Of a stretch of DNA of 64,000 nt, positions 9,057 through 17,488 are shown piece after piece. The notes below the pieces were generated by a model. It saw only the letters and a list, made by a program, of their open reading frames with translations, was not told where the DNA came from and made no database searches. Positions within the stretch are counted from its first letter, which is position 1. The number at the start of each line of letters is the position of its first letter. The stretch comes from an uncultured Spirochaetales bacterium (GTDB taxonomy: Bacteria; Spirochaetota; Spirochaetia; Sphaerochaetales; Sphaerochaetaceae), in the NCBI GenBank assembly GCA_949293595.1, contig CASFDW010000001.1, positions 434,001 through 498,000 of the forward strand. Direction: 5' to 3'. Made by a program: the position numbers and the translations under genes.

Positions 9057-9086
9057 AAAAGCGGCGGAGATCCTGCCGCTTTTTTC
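9057..9086 (+). terminator. Rho-independent terminator of pta
   Basis: AAAAGCGGC (9057-9065) pairs with GCCGCTTTT (9075-9083) around a nine-base loop and runs into a T tract. Confidence 0.85.
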
Positions 9087-9147
9087 ATCTCCGCCCACGG
9101 CAAGTTTTTTTTAATCCGGTCAATGTCCGTCATGATGAAGGAATCAG

Positions 9148-9192
9148 ATAAAAAATGGGGCCTTTTCCGGTCAAGACCGGCCCCGGGCCCCA
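9148..9192 (-). terminator. Terminator of the alpha/beta hydrolase gene
   Basis: On the minus strand AATGGGGCC pairs with GGCCCCATT, enclosing a second small stem (CCGGTC/GACCGG), and is followed by a T-run (A-run at about 9149-9154 on the plus strand). It ends transcription coming from 9307-9849 and, with the pta terminator, insulates the convergent genes. The 9193-9306 stretch shows nothing else. Confidence 0.65.
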
Positions 9193-9306
9193 TTGAGATC
9201 AAATCATACCAAGAGTTCCATATCATCCTTCAAAGCAAAAATGCTGCGCCCTAACCTGATCCATAAAAGTCGGACGAGACAATTCAAGGCATATCGGAAA
9301 AGCGTG

Positions 9307-9849
9307 TCAGCGCCGGCTGAAAACGGCGTCGATTATCCTGTCGTTGATAATCTCCGTTTCCTTCTCATCGTCCAGCTTGAGGCTGTGGCCCACCCCGTTG
9401 ATGACAAGGGTTGGAAATCCATGGGAGGCTCCGAAGCCGGCCAGGTCCTCCGGCCTCATCAGCGGATCCATGTCCCCGATCACCGCATGTTCCACGACGG
9501 AGTAATCGGAAAACTCGTCGAGTGCCTCCTTTGTCGGGGTCAGAAGGATATGGCGTGTCCTTATCTTCAAGAGGGATGAGACCTTCAGCGCGCTAATGCA
9601 TCCGAGGCTTTTCGATACGAACACCAGGTCATCCTCGTCACAGACCCAGAGATCGCTCATCACGCACAGGCAGTAGCCTGCCGCGATGTCCGCAGCCTCC
9701 CTTACGGTCGCTATGTCCTTGAACGGTATATAGGAATAATCGATCGGGAATGAACGGTAACCGCGCTTCTCATACTCAAGCCGCAGGCGTACCATGAGCC
9801 TTTCGTTGCACGTGTACCCCGTGCCGGGAAACAATATGACCTTTCTCAT
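9307..9849 (-). CDS. Small alpha/beta hydrolase-fold protein
   Basis: A 180-residue protein of the alpha/beta hydrolase fold; substrate unknown. The start MRKVILFPGTGYTC has the strand and oxyanion-type glycine turn of the fold. The nucleophile is probably the Ser in VSKSLGC and the His is in VGHSLK near the C-terminus; Asp in GDMDPLM may be the acid. It is short for the superfamily (no lid). I chose ATG 9849 because the protein similarity begins there and a TGT-TATAAT box places the transcription start exactly on this ATG. It is a lone gene with its own terminator. Confidence 0.65.
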   Translation of the reverse strand: MRKVILFPGTGYTCNERLMVRLRLEYEKRGYRSFPIDYSYIPFKDIATVREAADIAAGYCLCVMSDLWVCDEDDLVFVSKSLGCISALKVSSLLKIRTRHILLTPTKEALDEFSDYSVVEHAVIGDMDPLMRPEDLAGFGASHGFPTLVINGVGHSLKLDDEKETEIINDRIIDAVFSRR

Positions 9850-9855
9850 GACACG

Positions 9856-9864
9856 ATTATAACA
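9856..9864 (-). promoter_or_regulatory. Extended -10 promoter of the hydrolase gene
   Basis: On the minus strand TGT-TATAAT spans 9864-9856, an extended -10 element. There is no good -35. The predicted start, 7 bases downstream, is the A of the ATG at 9849, and no ribosome site is present. Confidence 0.55.
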
Positions 9865-9906
9865 TGCATGCATGAAAACATCATATGCTCCTAGCCGGAG
9901 CAGGAT

Positions 9907-10051
9907 ATGAAACACATGTTTTTCGATATCGGCCCGACGATTATGGACGAGAGCCTGGCCTACGACGAAAGGATCCGCCGCATTCTGGATGAAACGCGGG
10001 GCTGTGCGGTCCACTACTATATGAAAGAATTGAAAACTGTACCCTGGCAGA
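9907..10051 (+). pseudogene. 5' remnant of a HAD-family hydrolase gene
   Basis: The ATG at 9907, with GGAG six bases upstream, opens a frame reading MKHMFFDIGPTIMDESLAYD, which resembles the first 20 residues of HAD hydrolases (FFDIGxT.DES, with the nucleophile Asp). Similarity fades after about 40 residues, and the frame then runs only into sequence antisense to the end of the next gene, stopping at 10089. The rest of the expected 200 or so residues is absent. It is best read as a truncated gene, though a short peptide cannot be excluded. Confidence 0.45.
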
Positions 10052-10798
10052 TCACTGGTACAGCTCCGACACCAGACGGCTCTGTATGAATTGTCCCGTA
10101 TCAAGATCCATCATGGTCAGCCTCATCCCCCACCCGGCCCCTGTATCAAGATCCACGATGCCGTAGTCCGTGCTGACAAGCGGCATGCAGTCCTTGCCGA
10201 CAAGCGGCGAATGTCCGACAATGATCCTCCGGGAAAGCTTCTTCACCTTTTTCAGCACATCCTTCCTCTTCTTGCCGTCATAGGCCAGCAGCACCAGGCT
10301 GCGGTCCACCGTCACGGGAGGCGGATCGTTCGAGAAAACGAGATCGTCCCTGACTGTCTTGAAAAGCATGTCCGGAATGAGCACATCCCAATCCGAATCG
10401 ACGGGAAGCCCTCCATGCACCATCACATAACCAGGAAAAAGCCTTATGTACGGCCATGATGACAAAAACGAGGCCATCTCCAAAAGCCCGTGTTTTCCGA
10501 CACCCGCCCTCTCAAACGAGGCGACCGTGGCATCCCCTCCCTTTCTTGCATACCAGAAATCGTCCCACGCACCAGAAAGGAGATAATCGAGAAGATACAG
10601 GTCATGGTTGCCCAACACAGGATAGAAGTTCCTGATGCCCATCATCAGGCCAAGTGTCTCGTAGGTCTCGGGATACCGGTCGCACACATCCCCTACGAAA
10701 TACAGCTCGTCATCCTCGAAGGAAAACGAGGCCCGTTCCAGAACATCACAAAGAGCCCTGTACGCCCCATGCACATCCCCAAGGACATATCTGGCCAT
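10052..10798 (-). CDS. Calcineurin-like metallophosphoesterase (PPP/ApaH type)
   Basis: Hydrolyses a phosphate ester, either phosphoprotein or dinucleoside tetraphosphate. The 248 residues carry the complete PPP-family metal site in order: GDVHG at residues 7-11, GDVCDR near 36, GNHD near 63 and a late GHSPLVG. Length fits the small prokaryotic serine/threonine phosphatase and PrpE group. Its ATG overlaps the rsmA stop codon by one base (TGATG), so it is translated by coupling from that cluster. Protein phosphatase versus Ap4A hydrolase cannot be decided from sequence alone. Confidence 0.82.
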   Translation of the reverse strand: MARYVLGDVHGAYRALCDVLERASFSFEDDELYFVGDVCDRYPETYETLGLMMGIRNFYPVLGNHDLYLLDYLLSGAWDDFWYARKGGDATVASFERAGVGKHGLLEMASFLSSWPYIRLFPGYVMVHGGLPVDSDWDVLIPDMLFKTVRDDLVFSNDPPPVTVDRSLVLLAYDGKKRKDVLKKVKKLSRRIIVGHSPLVGKDCMPLVSTDYGIVDLDTGAGWGMRLTMMDLDTGQFIQSRLVSELYQ

Positions 10799-11631
10799 CA
10801 GCCCAGCCTCCCAGCAAGGCGCAACAGCTCCTCCAGGGACAGGTTTTCCGCTCTTTCGGACGGCATGATTCCAGCCTCGTCGAGAACCCGGTCCACATCA
10901 TCCTTGCCCACGACCTGGACCAGATTGTTCCGCACGGTCTTCCGGCGCTGGGAAAAAAGCGTGCGGACAAGGGAGGAGAAAGCCATGCGGTCGAGTGAAC
11001 CTGACACATCCGGCTTCCTCCTCATGACCACGACCGCGGAGTCAACGTTCGGCTCGGGAAAGAAATTCCTTCTTCCGATGCAGAATGCGAGTTCGGGCAC
11101 GTAGTCGAGCTGGCAGAGGACGGAGAACGACGAATAATCCCGGCTTCCGGGTTTGGCAACCATCCTGTCGACAACCTCCTTCTGAAGGGTGAAGACCATG
11201 GTTTCCGGAAGAACGGCACGTTCTATCACATCGGCTATGATCAGGGACCCGACGTTGTATGGGAGATTGCCCACAACCACATCCGGGCGCAAGGGAACAT
11301 CCTTCATGGTTTTCAAGGCATCACCCTCCACAAGAAAGAAGTGCCTCTCGTCCCCGAAGGCCTCATCCTTCAGGATCCTGGCGAAACCATGGTCGATCTC
11401 GAAGCAGGTGAGGACGGCACCCCGCTTCAGCAGCTGCACGGTCAGTGCACCCAGTCCCGGGCCGATCTCCCACACATTCTTTCCAAAGACATTTCCCGCA
11501 AGATCCGCTATACGGCATCTTATGGATTCCGGAAGCAGGAAATTCTGGCCGAACTTCCTGCTCATGGCGAGGCCATGGGAATCCAGCACGGCCGATATCT
11601 CCCTAATGCTCTCGTAGTCAAGGTCCCACAT
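10798..11631 (-). CDS. rsmA: 16S rRNA dimethyladenosine transferase
   Basis: Dimethylates A1518 and A1519 of 16S rRNA. The motifs FGQNFL, EIGPGLGALT and the catalytic NLPYNV are all present, giving a 277-residue protein from ATG 11631. An in-frame ATG at 11670 (13 residues more) is an alternative; the shorter start places LDYESIREISAVL where the family normally begins. The gene starts just inside the end of comEC (stop at 11636-11638) and is followed by the phosphatase with a one-base overlap, making a three-gene operon. Confidence 0.92.
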   Translation of the reverse strand: MWDLDYESIREISAVLDSHGLAMSRKFGQNFLLPESIRCRIADLAGNVFGKNVWEIGPGLGALTVQLLKRGAVLTCFEIDHGFARILKDEAFGDERHFFLVEGDALKTMKDVPLRPDVVVGNLPYNVGSLIIADVIERAVLPETMVFTLQKEVVDRMVAKPGSRDYSSFSVLCQLDYVPELAFCIGRRNFFPEPNVDSAVVVMRRKPDVSGSLDRMAFSSLVRTLFSQRRKTVRNNLVQVVGKDDVDRVLDEAGIMPSERAENLSLEELLRLAGRLG

Positions 11632-11635
11632 GGCC

Positions 11636-12943
11636 TTAGGATAAGGGATTTCTCTCAGGTTTTGCAACATGCACCGCAAGAAGGAGATATGAGAGCACAA
11701 GCACCAGGGCCGCATACAGACCGACATCGTCAGTAGGTGCCGGGGACGGGATACGTTCAAGGACGAACACCAACGCCTCATACGGACAGCCGGCAAGAAA
11801 CGACAGCGGAGGAACCAGCAGGGAAAGCATGCACAGGCCCATGAACACCGTCACAAGAAACGTCACCGGACAGGAGAAAACGAGGCCTGCGATGGAGAAC
11901 GATCCGAAAAGCATCAGAGAATACGGCACGGAGAAGGACAGGGCCCCGGCGCCCTGCAGCACCGGCTTCAACAGCCTCAGGAATGGCTGCCTCTCAAGCC
12001 TTGAGAAGAAGAACATGCCTGACAAGGACAGGAAGCTGTACACCGACGACGCGGTGAAAAGTGTTCCGGGGAACAAGAGGGCCAGAATAACGAACGAGAG
12101 GCAGACGGCCTCGTCAGGATCGGCATTCGGAAACAGAAGCAATACCAGGCGGAAGCAGAACGCCCTGAAGAGCGAGGCCCTGAAGGAGGAAAGCCAAGTG
12201 AAAAGAAAAAGGACCGGAACGGAGAGAAGACGGGCCCGTCTGCGCCCCAGCAGGAAAGAAAGCGGGTACACGACGAAGGTGGACAATATGGACAAATGCA
12301 TCCCGGAAAGTGCGAACACGTGGGACACGCCCTTGTTCCTCCCGTTTTCGACGATATGATAGGAAGGATCGTAGCCTGAGCCGAAGAAAAGAAGCCTGAA
12401 GAGCTCCATGCCGTCCTCGTCGAGACCTGCAAGACGGGAAGAAAGGAAGAACCTAGCCTCCTTTCTTATCCGCTCGGCGGCGGACCGTCTGCCGCTCCAC
12501 ACGTGGGAGGCAAGGAAAAAGCCGTCTTCGGCAAAGCATCCCTCGGCCCGCACAAAATCCCCTGTGCCGACAGGGTTGTAAGGGCCGAGCACGCCGACCG
12601 TCCCGGAAGCGGAGGCATGCACGCCATGCCCGGTCTTGATGCTTGAGAGCTCCAGATAAAAGAACTGCATCCCATCCTCCTTTACAGACGGCTCGGAGGA
12701 GGATGAACCGGTGATGCCGGTTATCGTCCCGGTCTCCAGTGGAAGGGACACATGATGCAGCTCCGCACCCTCCCCCGCCGCAAAAAGCACCGCGGCAAAA
12801 AGGATTGCACGGAACCGAAGCCTCTCATTTTCGAAAATGAGGAAAAACGCAAGGACGAGGGCCGGAAAACAGAACGAGGGTGAGAAGAATCTTGGGAAAA
12901 GCAGTGCAAGATAGATGACCGCGGCCAGAGGGACGTACAGCAT
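11636..12943 (-). CDS. comEC: ComEC/Rec2-family membrane protein, competence core only
   Basis: Inner-membrane channel family for single-stranded DNA uptake. The 435 residues contain an N-terminal soluble segment after two or three membrane helices, then the Competence domain with the characteristic FALSGMHLSIL and about seven further helices. The C-terminal metallo-beta-lactamase domain found in many ComEC proteins (usual total 700-800) is absent; the protein ends soon after the membrane region. AGGAGGAAGG precedes the ATG. Neighbours do not include comEA or other uptake genes. Confidence 0.83.
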   Translation of the reverse strand: MLYVPLAAVIYLALLFPRFFSPSFCFPALVLAFFLIFENERLRFRAILFAAVLFAAGEGAELHHVSLPLETGTITGITGSSSSEPSVKEDGMQFFYLELSSIKTGHGVHASASGTVGVLGPYNPVGTGDFVRAEGCFAEDGFFLASHVWSGRRSAAERIRKEARFFLSSRLAGLDEDGMELFRLLFFGSGYDPSYHIVENGRNKGVSHVFALSGMHLSILSTFVVYPLSFLLGRRRARLLSVPVLFLFTWLSSFRASLFRAFCFRLVLLLFPNADPDEAVCLSFVILALLFPGTLFTASSVYSFLSLSGMFFFSRLERQPFLRLLKPVLQGAGALSFSVPYSLMLFGSFSIAGLVFSCPVTFLVTVFMGLCMLSLLVPPLSFLAGCPYEALVFVLERIPSPAPTDDVGLYAALVLVLSYLLLAVHVAKPERNPLS

Positions 12944-12989
12944 TCCTTCCTCCTGGATATAAAGAGAAGGAAATGGCGTTTTCGTCCAA

Positions 12990-13724
12990 TCAAAGGGACA
13001 GGCAGAGCGCCAGAAGATATATGTCGTAGCGTCCGGTGCCGTAGGCCTTCAGCAGACGCTTGTTCATCGAAGCATGGTTGTAACCGCCCCTCCTGATATC
13101 CTCCATGTCGGAGGCAAGCGATTTCTCCTCCTTCCCGATGTATCTTGAGAAAAGGTCCAGAAAGGACCTGAAGACATCCTCCTCTCCGACGGGAACGGTG
13201 AAGGAGTCCATGCCCGATGTTATCCTGTCCGCCATCTCGACAGGGGTCAGCCTTTTCAGATCCGCATACCTCGATTCGATCGAGGCAAGAAGGAGGCTCT
13301 CCTCCTCGAGAGCCCCGTCCACGGCCTTAAGAAGCCTTTCCTTGTAATCAACCGCCATCATCTGCCGCGTGTCGCGCTTTTTCATATAGCGCCAGAATAC
13401 CGCGCTTGCCGCGGCCGCTATAAGCAGCTCGTCCAGTATCGGGAACGGATCCCTGACTGCGAGCGTACCGATGAAATAGACGGCCAGGAACACGAGGGCG
13501 GAAAGCAGGAGACGGACCGTATACCTCTTCTCCTGCACGTAATGGTCCACCATCTTCGAGATCCTTCGCTTCAGGCCGGAGGTGAACTCATCCTCCTGAC
13601 CTCCTTCAAGAAGGCAGGAGGAATATATGTGGAATTCCGGGACATCTGCGGTGCCGGATCCCTTGATGTCGAGATCCATGAGATCCACAGCCTCGCCGTC
13701 CAGGACCAGATGGAAGACATCCAT
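12990..13724 (-). CDS. Unknown two-helix membrane protein
   Basis: I do not recognise this 244-residue protein. A soluble N-terminal part of about 65 residues is followed by two hydrophobic segments (about 70-90, LLLSALVFLAVYFIGTL, and 95-112, around LLIAAAASAVFWRY), then a charged, mostly helical C-terminal domain of about 130 residues. Its ATG overlaps the last base of the pgm stop codon, so it is coupled to phosphoglucomutase, and comEC follows 46 bases later. A role linked to sugar phosphate metabolism or the envelope would be pure guesswork. Confidence 0.7.
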   Translation of the reverse strand: MDVFHLVLDGEAVDLMDLDIKGSGTADVPEFHIYSSCLLEGGQEDEFTSGLKRRISKMVDHYVQEKRYTVRLLLSALVFLAVYFIGTLAVRDPFPILDELLIAAAASAVFWRYMKKRDTRQMMAVDYKERLLKAVDGALEEESLLLASIESRYADLKRLTPVEMADRITSGMDSFTVPVGEEDVFRSFLDLFSRYIGKEEKSLASDMEDIRRGGYNHASMNKRLLKAYGTGRYDIYLLALCLSL

Positions 13725-15442
13725 CAGAGAGCATCCTTGAAATCGGATATGATACCTGACAGCCTCTCCTCGAGCGCCTTACGTCCGTCGGCCCCTTCCT
13801 TGAGGAACACATAGTATTTGATCTTGGGCTCCGTTCCCGACGGGCGGACGACAAGCTTCTCGCCGCTGGAGAAGCGGATGATGATCACATCGGCCTTCGG
13901 GAATCCGGTATCCGGATTGAGAAGATCGTCGATCCTTGCGATGGTCCTTCCCACCAGCGTGTCGCCGGCCTTGAGCGTGCGGAAGTTCCTCATGATCTCC
14001 TTCATCTTCTCCTTTCCGCTGGCACCTTCGTAGTCCCTGCTGAAGACGACCTCGGTGCTGTAGCCGTAGGATGCATAGATCGCATCAAGCCTCTGCTGCA
14101 GCGTGATGCCCTTGGAGGCGTAGTAGCACATCATCTCCACGGCGGCCACCGCGGAGGATACTGCATCCTTGTCGCGGACCGCGTTGACGGTCAAAAACCC
14201 GTAGCTCTCCTCGCAGCCGAACAAAAAGTACCTGTCCCTGGTGATACCGTCGTCTATCCTCTGCATCTGCTCCGCGATGTATTTGAAGCCGGTCAGCACG
14301 TCCCTGCACTCTCCGCCGTTCTTCTCTGCGATATCGCGGACAAGGTCGGTGGTGACAAGGCTCTTGACCACAAGCGGGCTCCTGCCTCCACCGAGACCGA
14401 GCTCCTTTGCGGTCACAAGAAGATAATCGGAAAGCAGCGTCGCGATCTGGTTTCCGGTAAGAAGCTGGTACTCGGTCTTGGCGCTGTCCTTGGGGATAGC
14501 GATTCCAAGCCTGTCGGCATCGGGATCGGTACCCAGCACTATGTCGGCCTTCTCCTTCTTTGCAAGCGCGATGACCTTCTCCATCGCCTCCGCCGATTCC
14601 GGGTTTGGAAGCTTGACGGTCGGGAACGATCCGTCCGGCGCCTCCTGCTCCTTCACGACGACCACATCGATGCCGAGATCCCCGAGCATTGTGCGGACGG
14701 GGATGTTCCCGGATCCATGCAACGGGGTGTATGCAACCTTTATCCTGGCCTTACTGAGAAGCTCCGGACGGCGCAGGGAGCCCTTGACCATGGCATAGTA
14801 GGCCTCGTCGACCTCCGCCGGCACCGACGAGAGGATTCCGCTCCTCCTCGCCTCCTCCTCGCCCATGTCCTTTATGTCCTTGGCCTCTACAGCGTTTGCA
14901 AGCTTTGCGATCTCGATGTCATGCGGTGGTGTCACCTGTCCCCCGTCGGACCAGTAGACCTTGTAACCGTTGTATTTGCTGGGATTGTGGCTCGCGGTGA
15001 CGACAATACCCGCCGTAGCTTTCAGATGCCTTGTGCAGAAGCTGAGCATCGGTACCGGATGAAGCGTGTCATAAAGATATGTCCTGACTCCGTTCGCAGC
15101 AAGCACGAGGGCTGCGGAAAGCGCGAAGTCCTTGGAAAAATGCCTGCTGTCGTAGGCGATCGCGACACTGGGATCCTTGATGGATTTCAGATAGTCGGCG
15201 AGTCCCTGTGTGACCTTGCGCACCATGAACGTGTTGATCCTGTTCGTACCTCCGCCGATAACGCCGCGCATGCCGGCCGTTCCGAAAGCAAGGGAAGTGT
15301 AGAACCTGTCGTAAAGCCCGTCCCAATCCTGCATCTCCACGGCGTTCTCAACCTCGCTTCTGAAAACCGGGTTCTTCTCGCTTGAAATATAAAGACGTGC
15401 CTTTTCCAGCACCTCGGCCTTCTGTTTTTCGGTGATTTCCAT
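13724..15442 (-). CDS. pgm: Phosphoglucomutase / phosphomannomutase
   Basis: Interconverts hexose 1- and 6-phosphates through a phosphoserine. The 572 residues show the active-site loop VTASHNPSKYNG (phosphoserine), the metal loop GTDPDADR and the phosphate-binding RPSGTEPK near the C-terminus. Length and the GTEPK region fit the PgcA/Pgm2 type. AAGGAGGG lies just before the ATG. It heads a run pgm - unknown membrane protein - comEC - rsmA - phosphatase on one strand, though the first two are the tight pair. Confidence 0.93.
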   Translation of the reverse strand: MEITEKQKAEVLEKARLYISSEKNPVFRSEVENAVEMQDWDGLYDRFYTSLAFGTAGMRGVIGGGTNRINTFMVRKVTQGLADYLKSIKDPSVAIAYDSRHFSKDFALSAALVLAANGVRTYLYDTLHPVPMLSFCTRHLKATAGIVVTASHNPSKYNGYKVYWSDGGQVTPPHDIEIAKLANAVEAKDIKDMGEEEARRSGILSSVPAEVDEAYYAMVKGSLRRPELLSKARIKVAYTPLHGSGNIPVRTMLGDLGIDVVVVKEQEAPDGSFPTVKLPNPESAEAMEKVIALAKKEKADIVLGTDPDADRLGIAIPKDSAKTEYQLLTGNQIATLLSDYLLVTAKELGLGGGRSPLVVKSLVTTDLVRDIAEKNGGECRDVLTGFKYIAEQMQRIDDGITRDRYFLFGCEESYGFLTVNAVRDKDAVSSAVAAVEMMCYYASKGITLQQRLDAIYASYGYSTEVVFSRDYEGASGKEKMKEIMRNFRTLKAGDTLVGRTIARIDDLLNPDTGFPKADVIIIRFSSGEKLVVRPSGTEPKIKYYVFLKEGADGRKALEERLSGIISDFKDAL

Positions 15443-15506
15443 AAACCCTCCTTATCAAACCGGAAAAAAGTCTCTATCAGATTATACAACAGAAAATGAA
15501 ACGGCC

Positions 15507-16172
15507 TCAATCAAATAATACCGAGTAAAGCGCTTTTGAGAGCATTTCGACATTTCCTGCCAGATACAATGGACAAAGCCCGGCCAGCACCTCTGCATCC
15601 CTGAAGCCGTAAGAGACCAGGAGCGCGGGGGCGCCTATGTTGGCAGCCGTGCGGTAGTCGACCTCGCTGTCCCCCACGAACACCACGTTACGCCGGTCAA
15701 TTCCGGCCTCCTCCAGCACGGACAAGGTCAGACCGGCATCGGGCTTTAGCGGGGAGGACGGCCTCCTGCCGCGGACGAAAGTGAATCTGACGGACGGGAA
15801 ATGGACCCTCATCAGGAGCTGTGCGATATCCTCGTCCTTGTTGGTCAGCACCCCCATCGGGATTCCTCTGGCCTGAAGGTCCAGCAGCAGTTCCCCCATC
15901 CCTGGATAGCTCCTGGTGTTCACCGACGGATTGTTCCTGTAATAGCGCAGCATGACGTTCAGGCAGCCTTCGACGTCGGCCTCCGTCCCGCCATGGGCGA
16001 GCACGGCACGCTCTACAGCCTTTCTCAGACCGTTGCCGACATACGTCCTCACCTCATCGGTGGTGCATGGTCTGAAATTTCTGGAAACCAGGGCGTAGTT
16101 GACCGCCTCCTTTATATCGTACAGGGTATCCAAAAGGGTCCCGTCAAGATCGAACACGACAGCTTTCTGCAT
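15507..16172 (-). CDS. gph: HAD phosphatase, phosphoglycolate phosphatase-like
   Basis: Hydrolase of a small phosphate ester; 2-phosphoglycolate is likely but not certain. The 221 residues hold motif [12 protein letters not shown], the four-helix cap of the Gph/PpaX group, motif II Thr in VLTNK, Lys of motif III and motif IV GDSEVDYRTA. The ATG at 16172 has no ribosome site; TTGATT-17-TAGACT on the same strand predicts transcription to start exactly at this ATG. It is divergent from the methyltransferase gene at 16256. Confidence 0.83.
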   Translation of the reverse strand: MQKAVVFDLDGTLLDTLYDIKEAVNYALVSRNFRPCTTDEVRTYVGNGLRKAVERAVLAHGGTEADVEGCLNVMLRYYRNNPSVNTRSYPGMGELLLDLQARGIPMGVLTNKDEDIAQLLMRVHFPSVRFTFVRGRRPSSPLKPDAGLTLSVLEEAGIDRRNVVFVGDSEVDYRTAANIGAPALLVSYGFRDAEVLAGLCPLYLAGNVEMLSKALYSVLFD

Positions 16173-16178
16173 ACATGC

Positions 16179-16207
16179 AGTCTACCGCCGCCCGTCGAGT
16201 CAATCAA
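16179..16207 (-). promoter_or_regulatory. Leaderless promoter of gph
   Basis: Minus-strand TTGATT (16207-16202), 17 bases, TAGACT (16184-16179). The predicted start point is 16172, the A of the gph ATG. Confidence 0.55.
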
Positions 16208-16219
16208 TATGCCGGGGAG

Positions 16220-16248
16220 TTGGATTACTTTGAAAATACGATTATCAT
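16220..16248 (+). promoter_or_regulatory. Leaderless promoter of the rlmI-like gene
   Basis: TTGGAT (16220-16225), 17 bases, TATCAT (16243-16248). The predicted start point is about 16255, one base before the ATG at 16256. Confidence 0.6.
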
Positions 16249-16255
16249 CTTAGGC

Positions 16256-17488
16256 ATGTATACGATAAGCATCAGACAGGGGAAGGAGAAGCAGATGCTC
16301 CGCCACCATCCCTGGGTCTTCACTGGAGCGATAGAGAAAACGGAACCCGGGTTCACATCGGCCGATTGGGCGCGGGTGCTGGACCACGAGGGAAGGTTCA
16401 TTGCATACGGCTATTACGACGAAAGGAGCCACATCGTGCTCCATCTGCTGTCCTGGAACGAGAAAGAGGAGCCAAACGAGGCCTGGATAAGGTCGAAGGT
16501 CGGGCAGTCCGTGATGAGGAGGAAAAGCTTCTTTTCGAAGGACAGCACGACAAACTGCTTCCGCATCATCCACGGGGAGGCGGATTTCCTTCCAGGCATC
16601 GCCGCGGACTGCTATGCACGGATGGTGAAGATCATGGTCTCATCCCGTTTTGCATACCGTTTCGTCGATGTCGTGGCATCCGAGCTGGACAGGCTTCTCC
16701 ACCCCGAGATCATAAGCGCAGCCACCGATCCCGCCTATGCCTCGGCAGAGGGGTTCGGGGAGAAGACCGCATACTACAGGAACGGAAGGAGGGAGAAGAC
16801 CGACGGATCCCGGCTTGGGAACATGCTGGTGCTCGAGAACGGCATATACTACGAGGTCTGTGCCGGACGGGGACAGAAGTCGGGATTCTACTGCGACCAG
16901 AGAGAGAACAGGTCCGCTGTCGAGAAATACGCATCCGGCGCCGTCTGCCTGGACGTATGCTCGTTCACCGGCGCATTCACCCTCCATCTGCTGAAGGCGG
17001 GCGCCGCGGGGGTCAAGGCGATAGACAGTTCGGAGAGCGCTTTGCGCCATCTGTTGTACCAGGTGCACCTCAACGAGGAAAGGAACACCATCGCCCCCGG
17101 ATCAAGGGACAGGGTCTCCATACAGGAGGGGGACTGCTTCGAACTGCTGAGGAAGGAAAAGGACGGATTTTATGACCTCATCATCCTCGACCCGCCGAAG
17201 CTTGCGAAGACGAAGGGGCAGCTTGAGAATGCGATGAAGGCATACAAGGACCTGAACCGCGTCGCAATGATGAAGCTGAAGGACAACGGCATCCTGGTAT
17301 CGTTCTCATGCTCGGCATCGCTGACCAGGGATGATCTGAGAACGGTCATCGCATGGAGCGCGAAGGATGCCGGGGTTGAGGCCCAGATACTGGAGACGCT
17401 TTCAGCCGGCAGCGACCATCCAGTACGCCTTTCGTTTCCCGAATCGGAATACCTGAAAGGCTTCATCCTGAGGATCATGAAAGGCTGA
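16256..17488 (+). CDS. rlmI: 23S rRNA (cytosine-C5) methyltransferase, RlmI family
   Basis: SAM-dependent methyltransferase of the RlmI/RlmK group. From ATG 16256 the 410 residues give an N-terminal PUA domain (GKEKQMLRHHPWVFTGAI), a middle region with FYCDQRENR, the SAM-binding motif CLDVCSFTGAFTLHLLKAG and the catalytic DPPKLAK. The upstream frame extends 27 residues but has no support; the promoter points to 16256. It converges on corA with no intergenic base. The modified base is inferred from the family. Confidence 0.88.
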   Translation: MYTISIRQGKEKQMLRHHPWVFTGAIEKTEPGFTSADWARVLDHEGRFIAYGYYDERSHIVLHLLSWNEKEEPNEAWIRSKVGQSVMRRKSFFSKDSTTNCFRIIHGEADFLPGIAADCYARMVKIMVSSRFAYRFVDVVASELDRLLHPEIISAATDPAYASAEGFGEKTAYYRNGRREKTDGSRLGNMLVLENGIYYEVCAGRGQKSGFYCDQRENRSAVEKYASGAVCLDVCSFTGAFTLHLLKAGAAGVKAIDSSESALRHLLYQVHLNEERNTIAPGSRDRVSIQEGDCFELLRKEKDGFYDLIILDPPKLAKTKGQLENAMKAYKDLNRVAMMKLKDNGILVSFSCSASLTRDDLRTVIAWSAKDAGVEAQILETLSAGSDHPVRLSFPESEYLKGFILRIMKG

